DNA from: Pseudarthrobacter oxydans
GTDB taxonomy: Bacteria; Actinomycetota; Actinomycetes; Actinomycetales; Micrococcaceae
Assembly (NCBI RefSeq): GCF_034258515.1
Contig: NZ_CP139438.1
Coordinates: 868,001 to 932,000, forward strand
Length of the DNA stretch: 64,000 bases
Direction: 5' to 3'
This document shows, in pieces, positions 44,851 through 54,088 of this stretch (position 1 is the stretch's first letter; each line of letters begins with the position of its first letter). Both the position numbers and the translations under genes were made by a program. The notes under the pieces were generated by a model that was given only the letters and a program-made list of their open reading frames with translations, made no database searches and was not told where the DNA came from.

Positions 44851-46812
44851 ATGGGAACAACATCAGGAACTGCAACGCGCAGAATGACGGTCGCCCAGGC
44901 CGTGGTGGAATACCTTTCCAAGCAGTACACGGTGGACTCCGTTGGCGGCGTTGAGTACCGCGAGCGGCTGATTCCGGGGACCTTTGGCATCTTCGGGCAC
45001 GGGAACGTGGCCGGTGTGGGCCAGGCGCTGAAGCAGTACCAGCAGCTGGACCCGGCCATCATGCCCTACTACCAGGGCCGGAACGAGCAGGCCCAGGTGC
45101 ACCAGGCCGTGGGGTATGCCCGGCACACCCGCCGCCGACAGACCTTCGCGGTCAGCACCTCGATCGGTCCGGGTTCCTCGAACCTGCTGACCGGTGCCGC
45201 CCTGGCCACCACGAACCGGCTGCCGGTGCTGCTGCTGCCGTCCGACACGTTCGCCACCCGTGCCGCGGATCCGGTGCTGCAGCAGCTGGAGCAGCCTTAC
45301 GCGTACGACCTGACCGTGAACGATGCGTTCCGGCCGCTGTCCAAGTTCTTTGACCGGGTGACCCGGCCGGAGCAGCTGTTCTCCGCGTTCCACCACGGCC
45401 TGCGCGTCCTGACGGACCCGGCAGAGACCGGCGCGGTGACCATTTCGCTGCCGCAGGATGTCCAGGCCGAGGCGTTTGACGTGCCTGCGGAGTTCCTGGC
45501 CGAGCGGGAGTGGCGGATCCGCCGCCCGGACGCGGACGACGACGACATCGCCCGCGCCGCAGCGGCGATCCGTGCCGCGAAGCGCCCGCTGATCATCGCC
45601 GGCGGCGGCGTCCTGTACGCCTACGCCAACGACGAACTCGCGAAGCTCGTGGAGCTGACGGGCATCCCGGTGGGCAACACGCAGGCGGGCGTCGGCGTCC
45701 TGCCCTGGGACCACACGTTCTCCCTGGGGGCGATTGGTTCCACGGGGACGACGGCGGCGAACGCCATCGCTGCCGAGGCGGACCTGATCATCGGCATCGG
45801 CACCCGGTACGAGGACTTCACCACCGCGTCCCGCACGGCCTTCCAGAACCCGGACGTACGGTTCGTCAACATCAACGTCGCCCCGATCGACGCGTACAAG
45901 CACGGCACCACGCTGCCGATCGTGGCCGACGCCCGCAAGGCACTGGTGAAGCTCAACGCAGCTTTGGGTGGCTACCGGGTGGGTGCGGACCTGGAACAGA
46001 AAATCAAGGCTGAGAAGAAGCGCTGGGACGCCACCGTGGACGAGGCCTTCGACACGCGCTATACCCCGCTGCCGGCGCAGAACGAGATCATCGGCGCAAC
46101 CTCCCGGGCCATGGACGCGCAGGATGTTGTGATCTGTGCGGCCGGTTCCCTGCCCGGTGACCTGCACAAGATGTGGCGGGTCCGGGACCCGTTCGGCTAC
46201 CACGTGGAATACGCGTACTCCTGCATGGGCTACGAAATCCCGGGCGGCCTCGGCGTCAAGCGCGCGGCGCTGGCGGAAGCCGCCAAAGGCGGAACCCGGC
46301 GCGACGTCGTCGTCATGGTGGGGGACGGCTCCTACCTGATGATGCACACCGAACTGGTCACCGCCGTCGCCGAACGCATCAAACTGATCGTGGTGCTGAT
46401 CCAGAACCACGGCTACGCCTCCATCGGCTCGCTCTCCGAGATGCTCGGCTCACAGCGTTTCGGCACCCAGTACCGGGCCCTGGACGAAGAACAGCACAGC
46501 TTCGACGAAGGCGAGACCCTGCCCGTGGACCTGGCCCTGAACGCCGAGTCCCTGGGCGTGAAGGTCATCCGGATCGAACCGGGGGAGAAGGTCATCGCCG
46601 AACTCGAACAGGCCATCCGCGACGCCAAGGCCGCCCCGGAACGCGGCGGCCCCATCCTGATCCACGTCGAATCCGACCCGCTGCTGGACGCCCCGTCCTC
46701 CGAGTCCTGGTGGGACGTTCCCGTCTCCCAGGTATCAGAACTGGACTCGACGAAAGCGGCCTACCAGACCTACACCGACCACAAAGCCCGCCAGCGCAAA
46801 CTGCTCGGCTGA
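44851..46812 (+). CDS. iolD: 3D-(3,5/4)-trihydroxycyclohexane-1,2-dione acylhydrolase
   Basis: A 653-residue thiamine-diphosphate enzyme that opens the inositol ring. The ThDP/metal-binding motif is MVGDGSYLMMHTELV (G-D-G through N-x-x-x-x), followed by QNHGYASIGSLSEML; the central domain has LIIAGGGVLYAYAND. Full length. Its product, 5-deoxy-glucuronate, normally goes to IolB, which is not encoded here. It lies between the aldolase and iolA. Confidence 0.94.
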   Translation: MGTTSGTATRRMTVAQAVVEYLSKQYTVDSVGGVEYRERLIPGTFGIFGHGNVAGVGQALKQYQQLDPAIMPYYQGRNEQAQVHQAVGYARHTRRRQTFAVSTSIGPGSSNLLTGAALATTNRLPVLLLPSDTFATRAADPVLQQLEQPYAYDLTVNDAFRPLSKFFDRVTRPEQLFSAFHHGLRVLTDPAETGAVTISLPQDVQAEAFDVPAEFLAEREWRIRRPDADDDDIARAAAAIRAAKRPLIIAGGGVLYAYANDELAKLVELTGIPVGNTQAGVGVLPWDHTFSLGAIGSTGTTAANAIAAEADLIIGIGTRYEDFTTASRTAFQNPDVRFVNINVAPIDAYKHGTTLPIVADARKALVKLNAALGGYRVGADLEQKIKAEKKRWDATVDEAFDTRYTPLPAQNEIIGATSRAMDAQDVVICAAGSLPGDLHKMWRVRDPFGYHVEYAYSCMGYEIPGGLGVKRAALAEAAKGGTRRDVVVMVGDGSYLMMHTELVTAVAERIKLIVVLIQNHGYASIGSLSEMLGSQRFGTQYRALDEEQHSFDEGETLPVDLALNAESLGVKVIRIEPGEKVIAELEQAIRDAKAAPERGGPILIHVESDPLLDAPSSESWWDVPVSQVSELDSTKAAYQTYTDHKARQRKLLG

Positions 46813-46853
46813 CACTCCACCCCGGCACAGCCACAGACCAAGGAAGTCCACAC

Positions 46854-48362
46854 ATGTCAACGACGACCACCACTGTCATCAACCACTTCATCAACGGCGC
46901 CGAGACCGCCGGCGAGGGCGACCGCACCACCAACGTCTACAACCCGGCCACCGGCCAGGTCAGCGCAGAGCTGCGGCTGGCGAACCGGGCGGACCTAAAC
47001 GCCACCGTTGCGGCCGCCCGCAAGGCCGCCGATACCTGGGGCGACATCTCCCTGGCCAAGCGCACCGCCGTGCTGTTCAAGTTCCGCGAGCTCGTCGCCT
47101 CACACATCGATGAGCTCGCCCAGCTGATCACGGCCGAGCACGGCAAGGTCCTCTCCGACGCCAAGGGCGAGATCGGCCGCGGCCTGGAAGTCATCGAATA
47201 CGCGTGCGGCATCCCCACCCTGCTCAAGGGCGACTACTCGGACCAGGTGTCCACCGGCATCGACGTCTTCAACTTCCGCGAACCCCTTGGCGTGGTCGCC
47301 GGCATCACCCCGTTCAACTTCCCGGTGATGGTCCCGCTGTGGATGGCCCCGATGGCGATCGCCACCGGCAACGCGTTCATCCTCAAGCCCTCCGAACGCG
47401 ACCCCTCCGCCTCCATGCTCCTGGCCAAGCTCTGGAAGCAGGCCGGCCTGCCCGACGGCGTGTTCCAGGTCCTGCACGGCGACAAGGAAACCGTGGACGG
47501 GCTCCTGACCCACCCGGACGTGGACGGCATCTCCTTCGTCGGCTCCACCCCGATCGCCCAGTACGTCCACGAGACTGCCACCAAGCACGGCAAGCGCGTC
47601 CAGGCCCTGGGCGGGGCGAAGAACCACGCCATCGTCATGCCCGACGCCGACCTGGACAACGCCGCGGACCACCTCGCCGCCGCCGCGTTCGGCTCCGCCG
47701 GCGAACGCTGCATGGCCATCTCCGTCGCCGTCGCCGTCGCGGACGCAGCCGACCTGATCGTCAAGAAGGTCGAAGAACGCGCCCTGGCCGTGAAGGTCAA
47801 CAACGGCACCGAGCCCGACGCCGAAATGGGCCCGGTGATCACCCCCGCTTCCAAGGAACGCATCGTCCGGATCGTCACCGAAGCCGAACAGGCCGGCGCC
47901 GCCATGGTCGTTGACGGCCGCGACCTCGTGGTCCCCGGCCACGAGGACGGCTTCTGGGTGGGCCCCACCGTCATCGACCACGTCAGGACCGAAATGACCG
48001 CCTACACCGAGGAAATCTTCGGACCGGTCCTCGTCGTGGTCCGCGTTGACAGCCTCGAGGACGGCATCAACCTCATCAACGCCAACCCGTACGGCAACGG
48101 CACCGCCATCTTCACCTCCTCCGGCGCCGCAGCCCGCAAGTTCCAGCGCTCGGTGACCGTCGGCATGATCGGCATCAACGTGCCCCTGCCCGTTCCCGTG
48201 GCTTACCACTCCTTCGGCGGCTGGAAGGCATCCCTCTTTGGCGACAAGCACATCTACGGCCCCGAGGGCGTCTCCTTCTACACCCGCGGCAAAGTGGTCA
48301 CCTCACGCTGGCCCGAAACCCACCACGCCTCCGGCGCCTCCTACAACTTCCCGTCCAACTAG
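46854..48362 (+). CDS. iolA: Methylmalonate/malonate-semialdehyde dehydrogenase (CoA-acylating)
   Basis: A 502-residue aldehyde dehydrogenase. Catalytic Cys in GSAGERCMAISVAVAV, the cofactor region VAGITPFNFPVMVPLW, and FGGWKASLFGDKHIYGPEGV at the C terminus are typical of IolA/MmsA. It converts malonate semialdehyde, NAD+ and CoA to acetyl-CoA and CO2. The ATG at 46854 has AAGGA 9 bases upstream; the open frame runs back into iolD but that part is noise. Confidence 0.93.
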   Translation: MSTTTTTVINHFINGAETAGEGDRTTNVYNPATGQVSAELRLANRADLNATVAAARKAADTWGDISLAKRTAVLFKFRELVASHIDELAQLITAEHGKVLSDAKGEIGRGLEVIEYACGIPTLLKGDYSDQVSTGIDVFNFREPLGVVAGITPFNFPVMVPLWMAPMAIATGNAFILKPSERDPSASMLLAKLWKQAGLPDGVFQVLHGDKETVDGLLTHPDVDGISFVGSTPIAQYVHETATKHGKRVQALGGAKNHAIVMPDADLDNAADHLAAAAFGSAGERCMAISVAVAVADAADLIVKKVEERALAVKVNNGTEPDAEMGPVITPASKERIVRIVTEAEQAGAAMVVDGRDLVVPGHEDGFWVGPTVIDHVRTEMTAYTEEIFGPVLVVVRVDSLEDGINLINANPYGNGTAIFTSSGAAARKFQRSVTVGMIGINVPLPVPVAYHSFGGWKASLFGDKHIYGPEGVSFYTRGKVVTSRWPETHHASGASYNFPSN

Positions 48363-48382
48363 TCCCCACCCCGACAACCACC

Positions 48383-48442
48383 ATCGACTGCTCCGTACCC
48401 GCCGTTTTGAGCGTCCAAAAAGACACCTGCGGAGCAATCGAT
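48383..48442 (+). promoter_or_regulatory. Inverted repeat between iolA and iolE
   Basis: Arms 48383-48395 (ATCGA, C, TGCTCCG) and 48430-48442 (CGGAGCA, ATCGAT) pair except at one bulge, with a 34-base loop. It lies just before iolE's ribosome-binding site. Possibly a processing or stability element; no T-run to suggest termination. Confidence 0.4.
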
Positions 48443-48457
48443 GAGGAGGAACGCACA

Positions 48458-49369
48458 ATGACTGAGAACAAACTGATCATCGGCACGGCGCCGGACTCCT
48501 GGGGCGTCTGGTTCCCGGACGACCCCAAGCAGACGCCGTGGGAACGGTTCCTCGACGAGGTTGCCGAATCCGGCTACAAGTGGATCGAACTGGGCCCTTA
48601 CGGGTACCTTCCCACCGACCCCGCGCGGCTGGCCGAGGAGCTCAAGCAGCGCGACCTCAAGATCTCCGCCGGTACTGTGTTCACCGCTTTCCACCGCGGA
48701 CTGGACCAGTGGGAAACCGCGTGGGAGCCCGCCCGGAAGGTTGCCGAACTGACTGCAGCCATGGGCGGCGAGCACATCGTGGTCATCCCTGCCATGTGGC
48801 GCGACGACGTTACCGGCGAGGCAGTGGAAAGCGGCACCCTGAACGACAAGGCCTGGGGCGACCTCTTCGAGGGCCACAACCGCCTGGGCAAGACGCTCCT
48901 GGAGGACTTCGGCCTGAAGCAGCAGTTCCACTCCCACGCGGATTCCCACGTGGGAGCCCAGGAGGACATCGAAACCTTGCTGGCTGCGACTGACCCGAAG
49001 TATGTGAACCTTTGCCTGGATACGGGCCATGCCGAGTACTGCGGCGCATCAAGCCTGGAGCTCATCAAGAACTACCCGGACCGGATCGGCTACCTGCACC
49101 TGAAGCAGATCAACCCGGAGATCCTCAAGAAGGTCAACGAGGAAAACATGACCTGGGCTGCCGCCAACCTGGCAGGCGTTATGACCGAGCCGCCGAACGG
49201 CCTGCCCGACCTCCGCGCCGTAATCGAAGCGGTCGAGGGCCTCAACCGCCCCATCTTCGGCATCGTGGAGCAGGACATGTACCCGGTGGACTTCGACGTG
49301 CCCATGCCGATCGCCAAGCGCACCCGCAACTACCTGCTGTCCTGCGGTTCCCGAACCACCGTCAACTGA
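48458..49369 (+). CDS. iolE: Inosose dehydratase-like TIM barrel
   Basis: A 303-residue xylose-isomerase-like barrel. IolE-type features: N-terminal IIGTAPDSWGVWFPDDPKQT and EVAESGYKWIELGPYGYLP, metal ligands around LCLDTGHAEYCG and FHSHADSHVGA-like QQFHSHADSHVG. It dehydrates 2-keto-myo-inositol to the diketone used by IolD. GAGGAGG precedes the ATG at 48458; the frame extends to 48407. Sits between iolA and iolG. Confidence 0.83.
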   Translation: MTENKLIIGTAPDSWGVWFPDDPKQTPWERFLDEVAESGYKWIELGPYGYLPTDPARLAEELKQRDLKISAGTVFTAFHRGLDQWETAWEPARKVAELTAAMGGEHIVVIPAMWRDDVTGEAVESGTLNDKAWGDLFEGHNRLGKTLLEDFGLKQQFHSHADSHVGAQEDIETLLAATDPKYVNLCLDTGHAEYCGASSLELIKNYPDRIGYLHLKQINPEILKKVNEENMTWAAANLAGVMTEPPNGLPDLRAVIEAVEGLNRPIFGIVEQDMYPVDFDVPMPIAKRTRNYLLSCGSRTTVN

Positions 49370-49414
49370 CAACAAGACAGCCCGCATCCGTTACAGACAC
49401 AGAAGGACGAAACA

Positions 49415-50428
49415 ATGACTCAAAACCTCCGCGTCGCCGTCATCGGCGCCGGGCGCATGGGCGCCGACCACATCCAGCGGCTCAACACCCGCATCCACGG
49501 TGCCGAGGTTGCCGCCGTCGTCGACGTTGACCTGGCCCGTGCCCAGGCGGCCGTTGAAGGCATTCCGGGAGCCGTTGCCCTTGCTGACGCCGAGGAAGCG
49601 CTCAACAACGGCGACGTCAATGCAGTACTCATTGCCACCCCTGGTTTCCTGCACGAGGACATCCTGCTCAAGGCCGTTGCCAAGGACATCCCCATCCTTT
49701 GCGAGAAGCCGCTGACCCCGGATGCCGAGTCCTCCTGGAAGATCGTCCAGGCCGAGGTTGCACTGGGGCACAAGCGCATCCAGGTCGGCTTCATGCGCCG
49801 GTTCGACGCCGAATATGCAGCCCTTGGCCAGATCATCCGGAACCACGAACTGGGTGAACTGCTGATGCTGCACCACCAGCACCGCAACCCCACCACGCCG
49901 GCCGGCTTCACCAATGAGATGCTGATCAACGACTCCGTTGTGCACGAGTTCGACGCCATCAGGTACTTCACTGGCGAGGAGATCACCAGCGTCCAGGTCC
50001 GCCTGGGCAAGGCGACCAAGAACGCGCCCGCGGGCCAGCACGACCCCCAGCACGTCCTGCTCGAGACCGAGTCGGGTGTCCTGGCCGACGTCGAAATCTA
50101 CGTGAATGCCAAGTTCGGCTACGAAGTGGCCACCCAGGCTTCCTTCGAAGAGGGCATCGTCAGCATCGGAGGAGACAAGGGTCCCTACACCCGGAGCGCC
50201 GGCCACTGGGGCGGCAACGTCACCCCCGGCTTCGAGGAGCGTTTCGGTGCGGCATACGACGTCGAAATCCAGTCATGGGTGGACGCGGCACTTAAGGGCG
50301 AGATCGGCGGTCCCACGGCCTGGGACGGTTACGCCACCGCAGCCTGCTGTGAAGCAGGCGTCGAGGCGCAGAAGAACGGCGAAAAGGTGGCCGTGAAGCT
50401 TGCCCCCAAGCCGGACCTCTACAAGTAG
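49415..50428 (+). CDS. iolG: myo-inositol 2-dehydrogenase
   Basis: A 337-residue Gfo/Idh/MocA dehydrogenase. Rossmann motif VAVIGAGRMGADHIQRLNTR, the catalytic Lys in CEKPLT, IolG-like GFMRRFDAEYAALGQI, and the active-site His in NDSVVHEFDAIRYF. It oxidises inositol to 2-keto-myo-inositol (inosose), with NAD+ expected. AAGGA lies 8 bases before the ATG. First catabolic step, encoded next to iolE. Confidence 0.9.
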   Translation: MTQNLRVAVIGAGRMGADHIQRLNTRIHGAEVAAVVDVDLARAQAAVEGIPGAVALADAEEALNNGDVNAVLIATPGFLHEDILLKAVAKDIPILCEKPLTPDAESSWKIVQAEVALGHKRIQVGFMRRFDAEYAALGQIIRNHELGELLMLHHQHRNPTTPAGFTNEMLINDSVVHEFDAIRYFTGEEITSVQVRLGKATKNAPAGQHDPQHVLLETESGVLADVEIYVNAKFGYEVATQASFEEGIVSIGGDKGPYTRSAGHWGGNVTPGFEERFGAAYDVEIQSWVDAALKGEIGGPTAWDGYATAACCEAGVEAQKNGEKVAVKLAPKPDLYK

Positions 50429-50504
50429 GACAGAAAGGGGATGGAGCGATCCGTCCCCTTTTCCGTCTCCAACCCTTTACCGATCCACAACGGAGTGTTT
50501 TTTC

Positions 50505-51377
50505 GTGAAAATCGCACTTGACCCTACGCCCTTCCACCCCTCGCACAGCCTGCTCGAGTTCCCAAAGGTGGTTGCGGACCTCGGCTACAAGTACATGCAG
50601 ATGACCCCGCACGCGGACTTCATCCCCTTCTACAACCACCCCAAGGCCGATGACGAACTGGTGGGTCAGCTCAGCAAGGCCTGCCGGGACGCGGGGATTG
50701 AGATTGCGTCCGTGCTGCCGGTCCTCCGATGGTCAGGACCGGACGAGGATGCCCGCGAAGCAGCAGTCCGCTACTGGAAGCGGGTCATCCAGATCACGGT
50801 CGACCTCGGCGTCGGCACCATCAACACGGAGTTCAGCGGAAGGCCGGAGAAGGCCGAGGAGTCCGAGCGGGCCTTCTACCGTTCCATGGAGGAACTCCTG
50901 CCGATCATTGAACGCGAGGGCCTCGACCTGCTGATCGACCCGCACCCGGACGACTTTGTGGAGGAAGGCCTGGCAGCGATCCGGGTGATCAGGGGGCTGA
51001 ACTCAAAGAACGTAGGCCTGGTCTACGTCGCCTCGCACAGCTTCCACATGAAGAACGCTCCACTGGACATCATGCGGGCAGCGGGGGACAAGCTGCGGCT
51101 GGTCCATGTCGCCGACACCATGAACCACCACGCCTCGCACGGGCTTCGGTACATCACCAACCCGCCGGGCAATCCCGTCCGCGTGCACCAGCACCTGAAG
51201 ATCGGTGACGGCGACGTGAACTGGGATGAATTCTTCGGCGGACTCAAGGAAATCGGCTTCCTGGACCGGGATGACACTGTAATGGTCTCCAGCGTTTTTG
51301 CGGAGGACGAGAAGGCTGATGAGGTTTCCCGGTACCAGCTGGAGACGATGAAGGCCTACATCGCCAAGGCGAAGTAG
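50505..51377 (+). CDS. iolH: IolH-like TIM-barrel protein
   Basis: A 290-residue AP-endonuclease/xylose-isomerase-like barrel. Characteristic are [40 protein letters not shown] and [20 protein letters not shown], with metal ligands in the last motif and in [14 protein letters not shown]. IolH is common in iol operons but its exact reaction is not settled. GTG start with a CGGAGTG site. Its stop overlaps the GTG of the MFS gene. Confidence 0.85.
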   Translation: MKIALDPTPFHPSHSLLEFPKVVADLGYKYMQMTPHADFIPFYNHPKADDELVGQLSKACRDAGIEIASVLPVLRWSGPDEDAREAAVRYWKRVIQITVDLGVGTINTEFSGRPEKAEESERAFYRSMEELLPIIEREGLDLLIDPHPDDFVEEGLAAIRVIRGLNSKNVGLVYVASHSFHMKNAPLDIMRAAGDKLRLVHVADTMNHHASHGLRYITNPPGNPVRVHQHLKIGDGDVNWDEFFGGLKEIGFLDRDDTVMVSSVFAEDEKADEVSRYQLETMKAYIAKAK

Positions 51378-52846
51378 TGGAAACGCGGATGGAACACAGC
51401 AAAGGAATCTTAACGGAGCCCGAAGCCCCGGACGCGGCTATCGGCGGAGGAGCACCTGCAAAGGCCTATCAATCCGATCCGAAAAAGTTCATGCGGAAGG
51501 TGGCGCTGTTCTCCACCTTCGGCGGCCTGCTTTTTGGCTACGACACCGGAGTCATCAACGGCGCCCTCCCATTCATGCAGCGCGACCTTGGCCTTACACC
51601 GCTGACCGAAGGACTCGTGACATCGACGCTCCTGTTCGGTGCAGCCTTTGGCGCCATCAGTGCCGGCCGTCTGTCTGACCGTTTCGGCAGACGCAGAACC
51701 ATCATGGGGCTGGCGCTGATCTTCGTCGTCGCCACCATCTTCTGCACCATCTCGCCCAGCACTGAACTACTGATAGCGGCCAGGACCCTGCTGGGGCTCG
51801 CCGTGGGCGGCGCGTCGGTAATCGTGCCCGTGTACCTTGCGGAGATGTCGCCGGCGGCCCAGCGTGGCCGCATCGTCACGCAGAACGAACTGATGATCGT
51901 CACAGGCCAGTTCATCGCCTTCACGTTCAATGCCGTCCTGGGCAACGCCTTCCCGGAAGAGGCCAACATTTGGCGATGGATGCTCGTGATCGCTACGTTG
52001 CCGGCTGTGGTGCTGTGGTTTGGGATGCTGGTCCTGCCGGAAAGCCCGCGCTGGCTGGCGTCTGCCGGCCGGTTCGGTGCTGTTCTGGAAGTATTGCGCT
52101 CCACCCGCGCTGCCGGGGACGTATCGGCGGAGTTCGACGAAGTGCGGCAGGCGGCCCGCGAGGACTACCAGGCCAGACTCGGAACGGTCAAGGACCTTAC
52201 CGTTCCCTGGATCCGCAGGATCTTCGTGGTGGGTCTCGGCATGGCGATCATTAACCAGATCAGCGGCGTCAACGCAATCATGTACTACGGAACGTCCATC
52301 CTGTCTTCATCAGGATTCGGCGACCAAGGCGCACTGATCGCAAACGTTCTCAACGGCATCACCTCCGTAGTGGCCGTCGTTATAGGCATGTACCTGATGT
52401 CGCGTGTGCCTCGCAAACCCATGCTAATTGTGGGACTTTGCGGCACGGCCACATCCCTGCTGGCCATCGCGATGATCTCTCTGGCCCTGCCGGAAAGCAC
52501 CCCTCGCGGCTACCTGGTATTGCTGTTCATGGTGACGTTCCTGGCCTCTATGCAGGGCTGCATCGGCACCGTGACCTGGCTGACCATGTCCGAGATCTTC
52601 CCGATGCATGTCCGCGGCGTCGCCATGGGAATCTGCGTTTTTGTCTTGTGGATGGTCAACTTCCTCATCGGCTTCTTCTTCCCGCAGATGGTTTCGTGGA
52701 TCGGAGTTTCGGCTACCTTCCTCATCTTCGTGGCACTGCAGATCTGCGCGATCGCGTGGGTCAAGCGGGTGGTACCGGAAACGAAGGACAAGTCGCTTGA
52801 GGAGCTCGAACACCTCTTCAAAGAGCGTTCCGGCATGAACGCCTAA
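51377..52846 (+). CDS. Sugar-porter MFS transporter (IolT-like)
   Basis: A 489-residue, 12-helix permease of the sugar-porter family: [35 protein letters not shown], the central sugar motif [12 protein letters not shown] and [12 protein letters not shown] at the C terminus. Proton-coupled uptake of inositol or a related polyol is expected from its position at the end of the iol operon. GTG at 51377 overlaps the iolH stop (TAGTG); an ATG at 51389 is an alternative. Confidence 0.88.
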   Translation: METRMEHSKGILTEPEAPDAAIGGGAPAKAYQSDPKKFMRKVALFSTFGGLLFGYDTGVINGALPFMQRDLGLTPLTEGLVTSTLLFGAAFGAISAGRLSDRFGRRRTIMGLALIFVVATIFCTISPSTELLIAARTLLGLAVGGASVIVPVYLAEMSPAAQRGRIVTQNELMIVTGQFIAFTFNAVLGNAFPEEANIWRWMLVIATLPAVVLWFGMLVLPESPRWLASAGRFGAVLEVLRSTRAAGDVSAEFDEVRQAAREDYQARLGTVKDLTVPWIRRIFVVGLGMAIINQISGVNAIMYYGTSILSSSGFGDQGALIANVLNGITSVVAVVIGMYLMSRVPRKPMLIVGLCGTATSLLAIAMISLALPESTPRGYLVLLFMVTFLASMQGCIGTVTWLTMSEIFPMHVRGVAMGICVFVLWMVNFLIGFFFPQMVSWIGVSATFLIFVALQICAIAWVKRVVPETKDKSLEELEHLFKERSGMNA

Positions 52847-52882
52847 TCCCCCCAACGCAAGGCACACTCCGTGCCAAAAGAA

Positions 52883-52910
52883 GCGCCCGACGCCGGCTGG
52901 CGTCGGGCGC
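52883..52910 (+). terminator. Terminator of the iol operon
   Basis: Perfect 12-bp stem GCGCCCGACGCC (52883-52894)/GGCGTCGGGCGC (52899-52910), GGCT loop, then CTTTC. It ends the operon that starts at iolC. Confidence 0.8.
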
Positions 52911-53010
52911 CTTTCATCTTTGGAAGCAGGCCAAAGCCAGGATATCGGCGACACGCCGCCGATTGTGGCCGACATTCAGGACAACCCCGCCGGGAGAGAC
53001 AGCAGAAAGA

Positions 53011-53050
53011 CAGCAGGAGGAGCGGCGCGTGTGCGCCACCCCTCCTGCTG
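53011..53050 (-). terminator. Terminator of the minus-strand oxidoreductase operon
   Basis: CAGCAGGAGG (53011-53020) pairs with CCTCCTGCTG (53041-53050), with an inner GGCGC/GCGCC stem. On the minus strand it follows the stop of the isomerase gene and is trailed by CTTTCT. Confidence 0.55.
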
Positions 53051-53068
53051 TGCGGGTTTGTTGTGCGA

Positions 53069-54088
53069 TCAGGCCGTCAGTTTCAACGAAGCCGAGAGCG
53101 TTGCGTCTGCGTCCAGGAGAACCTTGGCCGCAACTTCCAGCCCTTCGATTCGGCCCAGTTCGACATCTTCGTGTTCGATGTTGACGAGCATGTTCGGGTC
53201 CACTTTGTGGAGGGCGCGGAGGAACTCGGCCCAGTAGGCGGTGTCGTGCCCCTTGCCCAGCGCGACAAAGTCCCAAGCTGCAGGCCTGGGCCATTCGTTA
53301 GCCCACTCGTTGCCGCCGAGGTTCGTCCGGTGTTCTTCCGGGGAGAGCCGCCGGAACCGGTTGTCCAAGACACCGTAGAGTGCGGCGGTTTCTTTGTTGA
53401 TCCGTACATCCTTCGCCGCGGCCTGGAATACCAGCGGCCCCAATTCGCGGACAACGGTTATGGGGTCCATCTGCTGCCAGAACAGGTGGGAGGCGTCCAG
53501 TTCCACACCGATGTGTGTCGCTCCGGTCAGCTCCACGAGCTTATGCACGTCGGCCGGGTTGAAGACCAGGTTCTGCGGGTGCAGCTCCAGGGCAACCTTC
53601 ACACCGTACTCCCGGGCCAGTTGGTCTGTTTCCTTCCAGAATCTGGCAGCCACGCCCCACTGGTAGTCCAGAACGTCCAGGGCGGCTGAGTTCCAGGCGT
53701 TGACGATCCAGTTGGTGACGGTGGCGCCGGGCTCTCCGCCGGGCAACCCTGACATTGTGACCACCCGGTTCTGCCCAAGGCGGTGCGCGAGGCGAATGGA
53801 ACGGCGGATGTCTTCGGCATGCTTCTCGCCGATCTCGCGCTTGGGATGCAGGGGGTTGCCGTTGCAGTTCAGGCCGGCGATTGACACCCCGGTACCCTCG
53901 AAGATCGCCAGGAAGTCATCGCGGGCTGCGTCACTTTCCAGGATCTGGTCCATGGCGGGCACGTGGACCGCAGGCAGGAACCCGCCGGTGTTGATTTCGA
54001 TCCCGGTGAGGCCGAGGTCGGCGATGACCTTCAATGCCTCGGGAAGGGGCCGGTCATGCAGGATCGCGTTATAGACACCCAGTTTCAT
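53069..54088 (-). CDS. Sugar phosphate isomerase/epimerase-like TIM barrel
   Basis: A 339-residue xylose-isomerase-like barrel: MKLGVYNAILHDRPLPEALK, GLTGIEINTGGFLP, metal-binding VALELHPQNLVFNP and IGVELDASHLFWQQMDP, then KDVRINKETAALYG. Family members isomerise, epimerise or dehydrate sugars and inosose-like compounds. Its ATG overlaps the stop of the upstream oxidoreductase (ATGA, 54085-54088), so the two act as an operon. Substrate unknown. Confidence 0.85.
   Translation of the reverse strand: MKLGVYNAILHDRPLPEALKVIADLGLTGIEINTGGFLPAVHVPAMDQILESDAARDDFLAIFEGTGVSIAGLNCNGNPLHPKREIGEKHAEDIRRSIRLAHRLGQNRVVTMSGLPGGEPGATVTNWIVNAWNSAALDVLDYQWGVAARFWKETDQLAREYGVKVALELHPQNLVFNPADVHKLVELTGATHIGVELDASHLFWQQMDPITVVRELGPLVFQAAAKDVRINKETAALYGVLDNRFRRLSPEEHRTNLGGNEWANEWPRPAAWDFVALGKGHDTAYWAEFLRALHKVDPNMLVNIEHEDVELGRIEGLEVAAKVLLDADATLSASLKLTA

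Noticed and set aside
44863-46410. Minus-strand open frame of 515 codons opposite iolD
   Set aside because: It is an antisense shadow of the conserved iolD frame, with no domain and no ribosome-binding site.
46173-48362. Open frame running through the end of iolD into iolA
   Set aside because: The part before 46854 is an out-of-frame reading of iolD, rich in Arg/Pro/Gly as usual in high-GC shadows. The aldehyde dehydrogenase starts at 46854 with a good ribosome-binding site.
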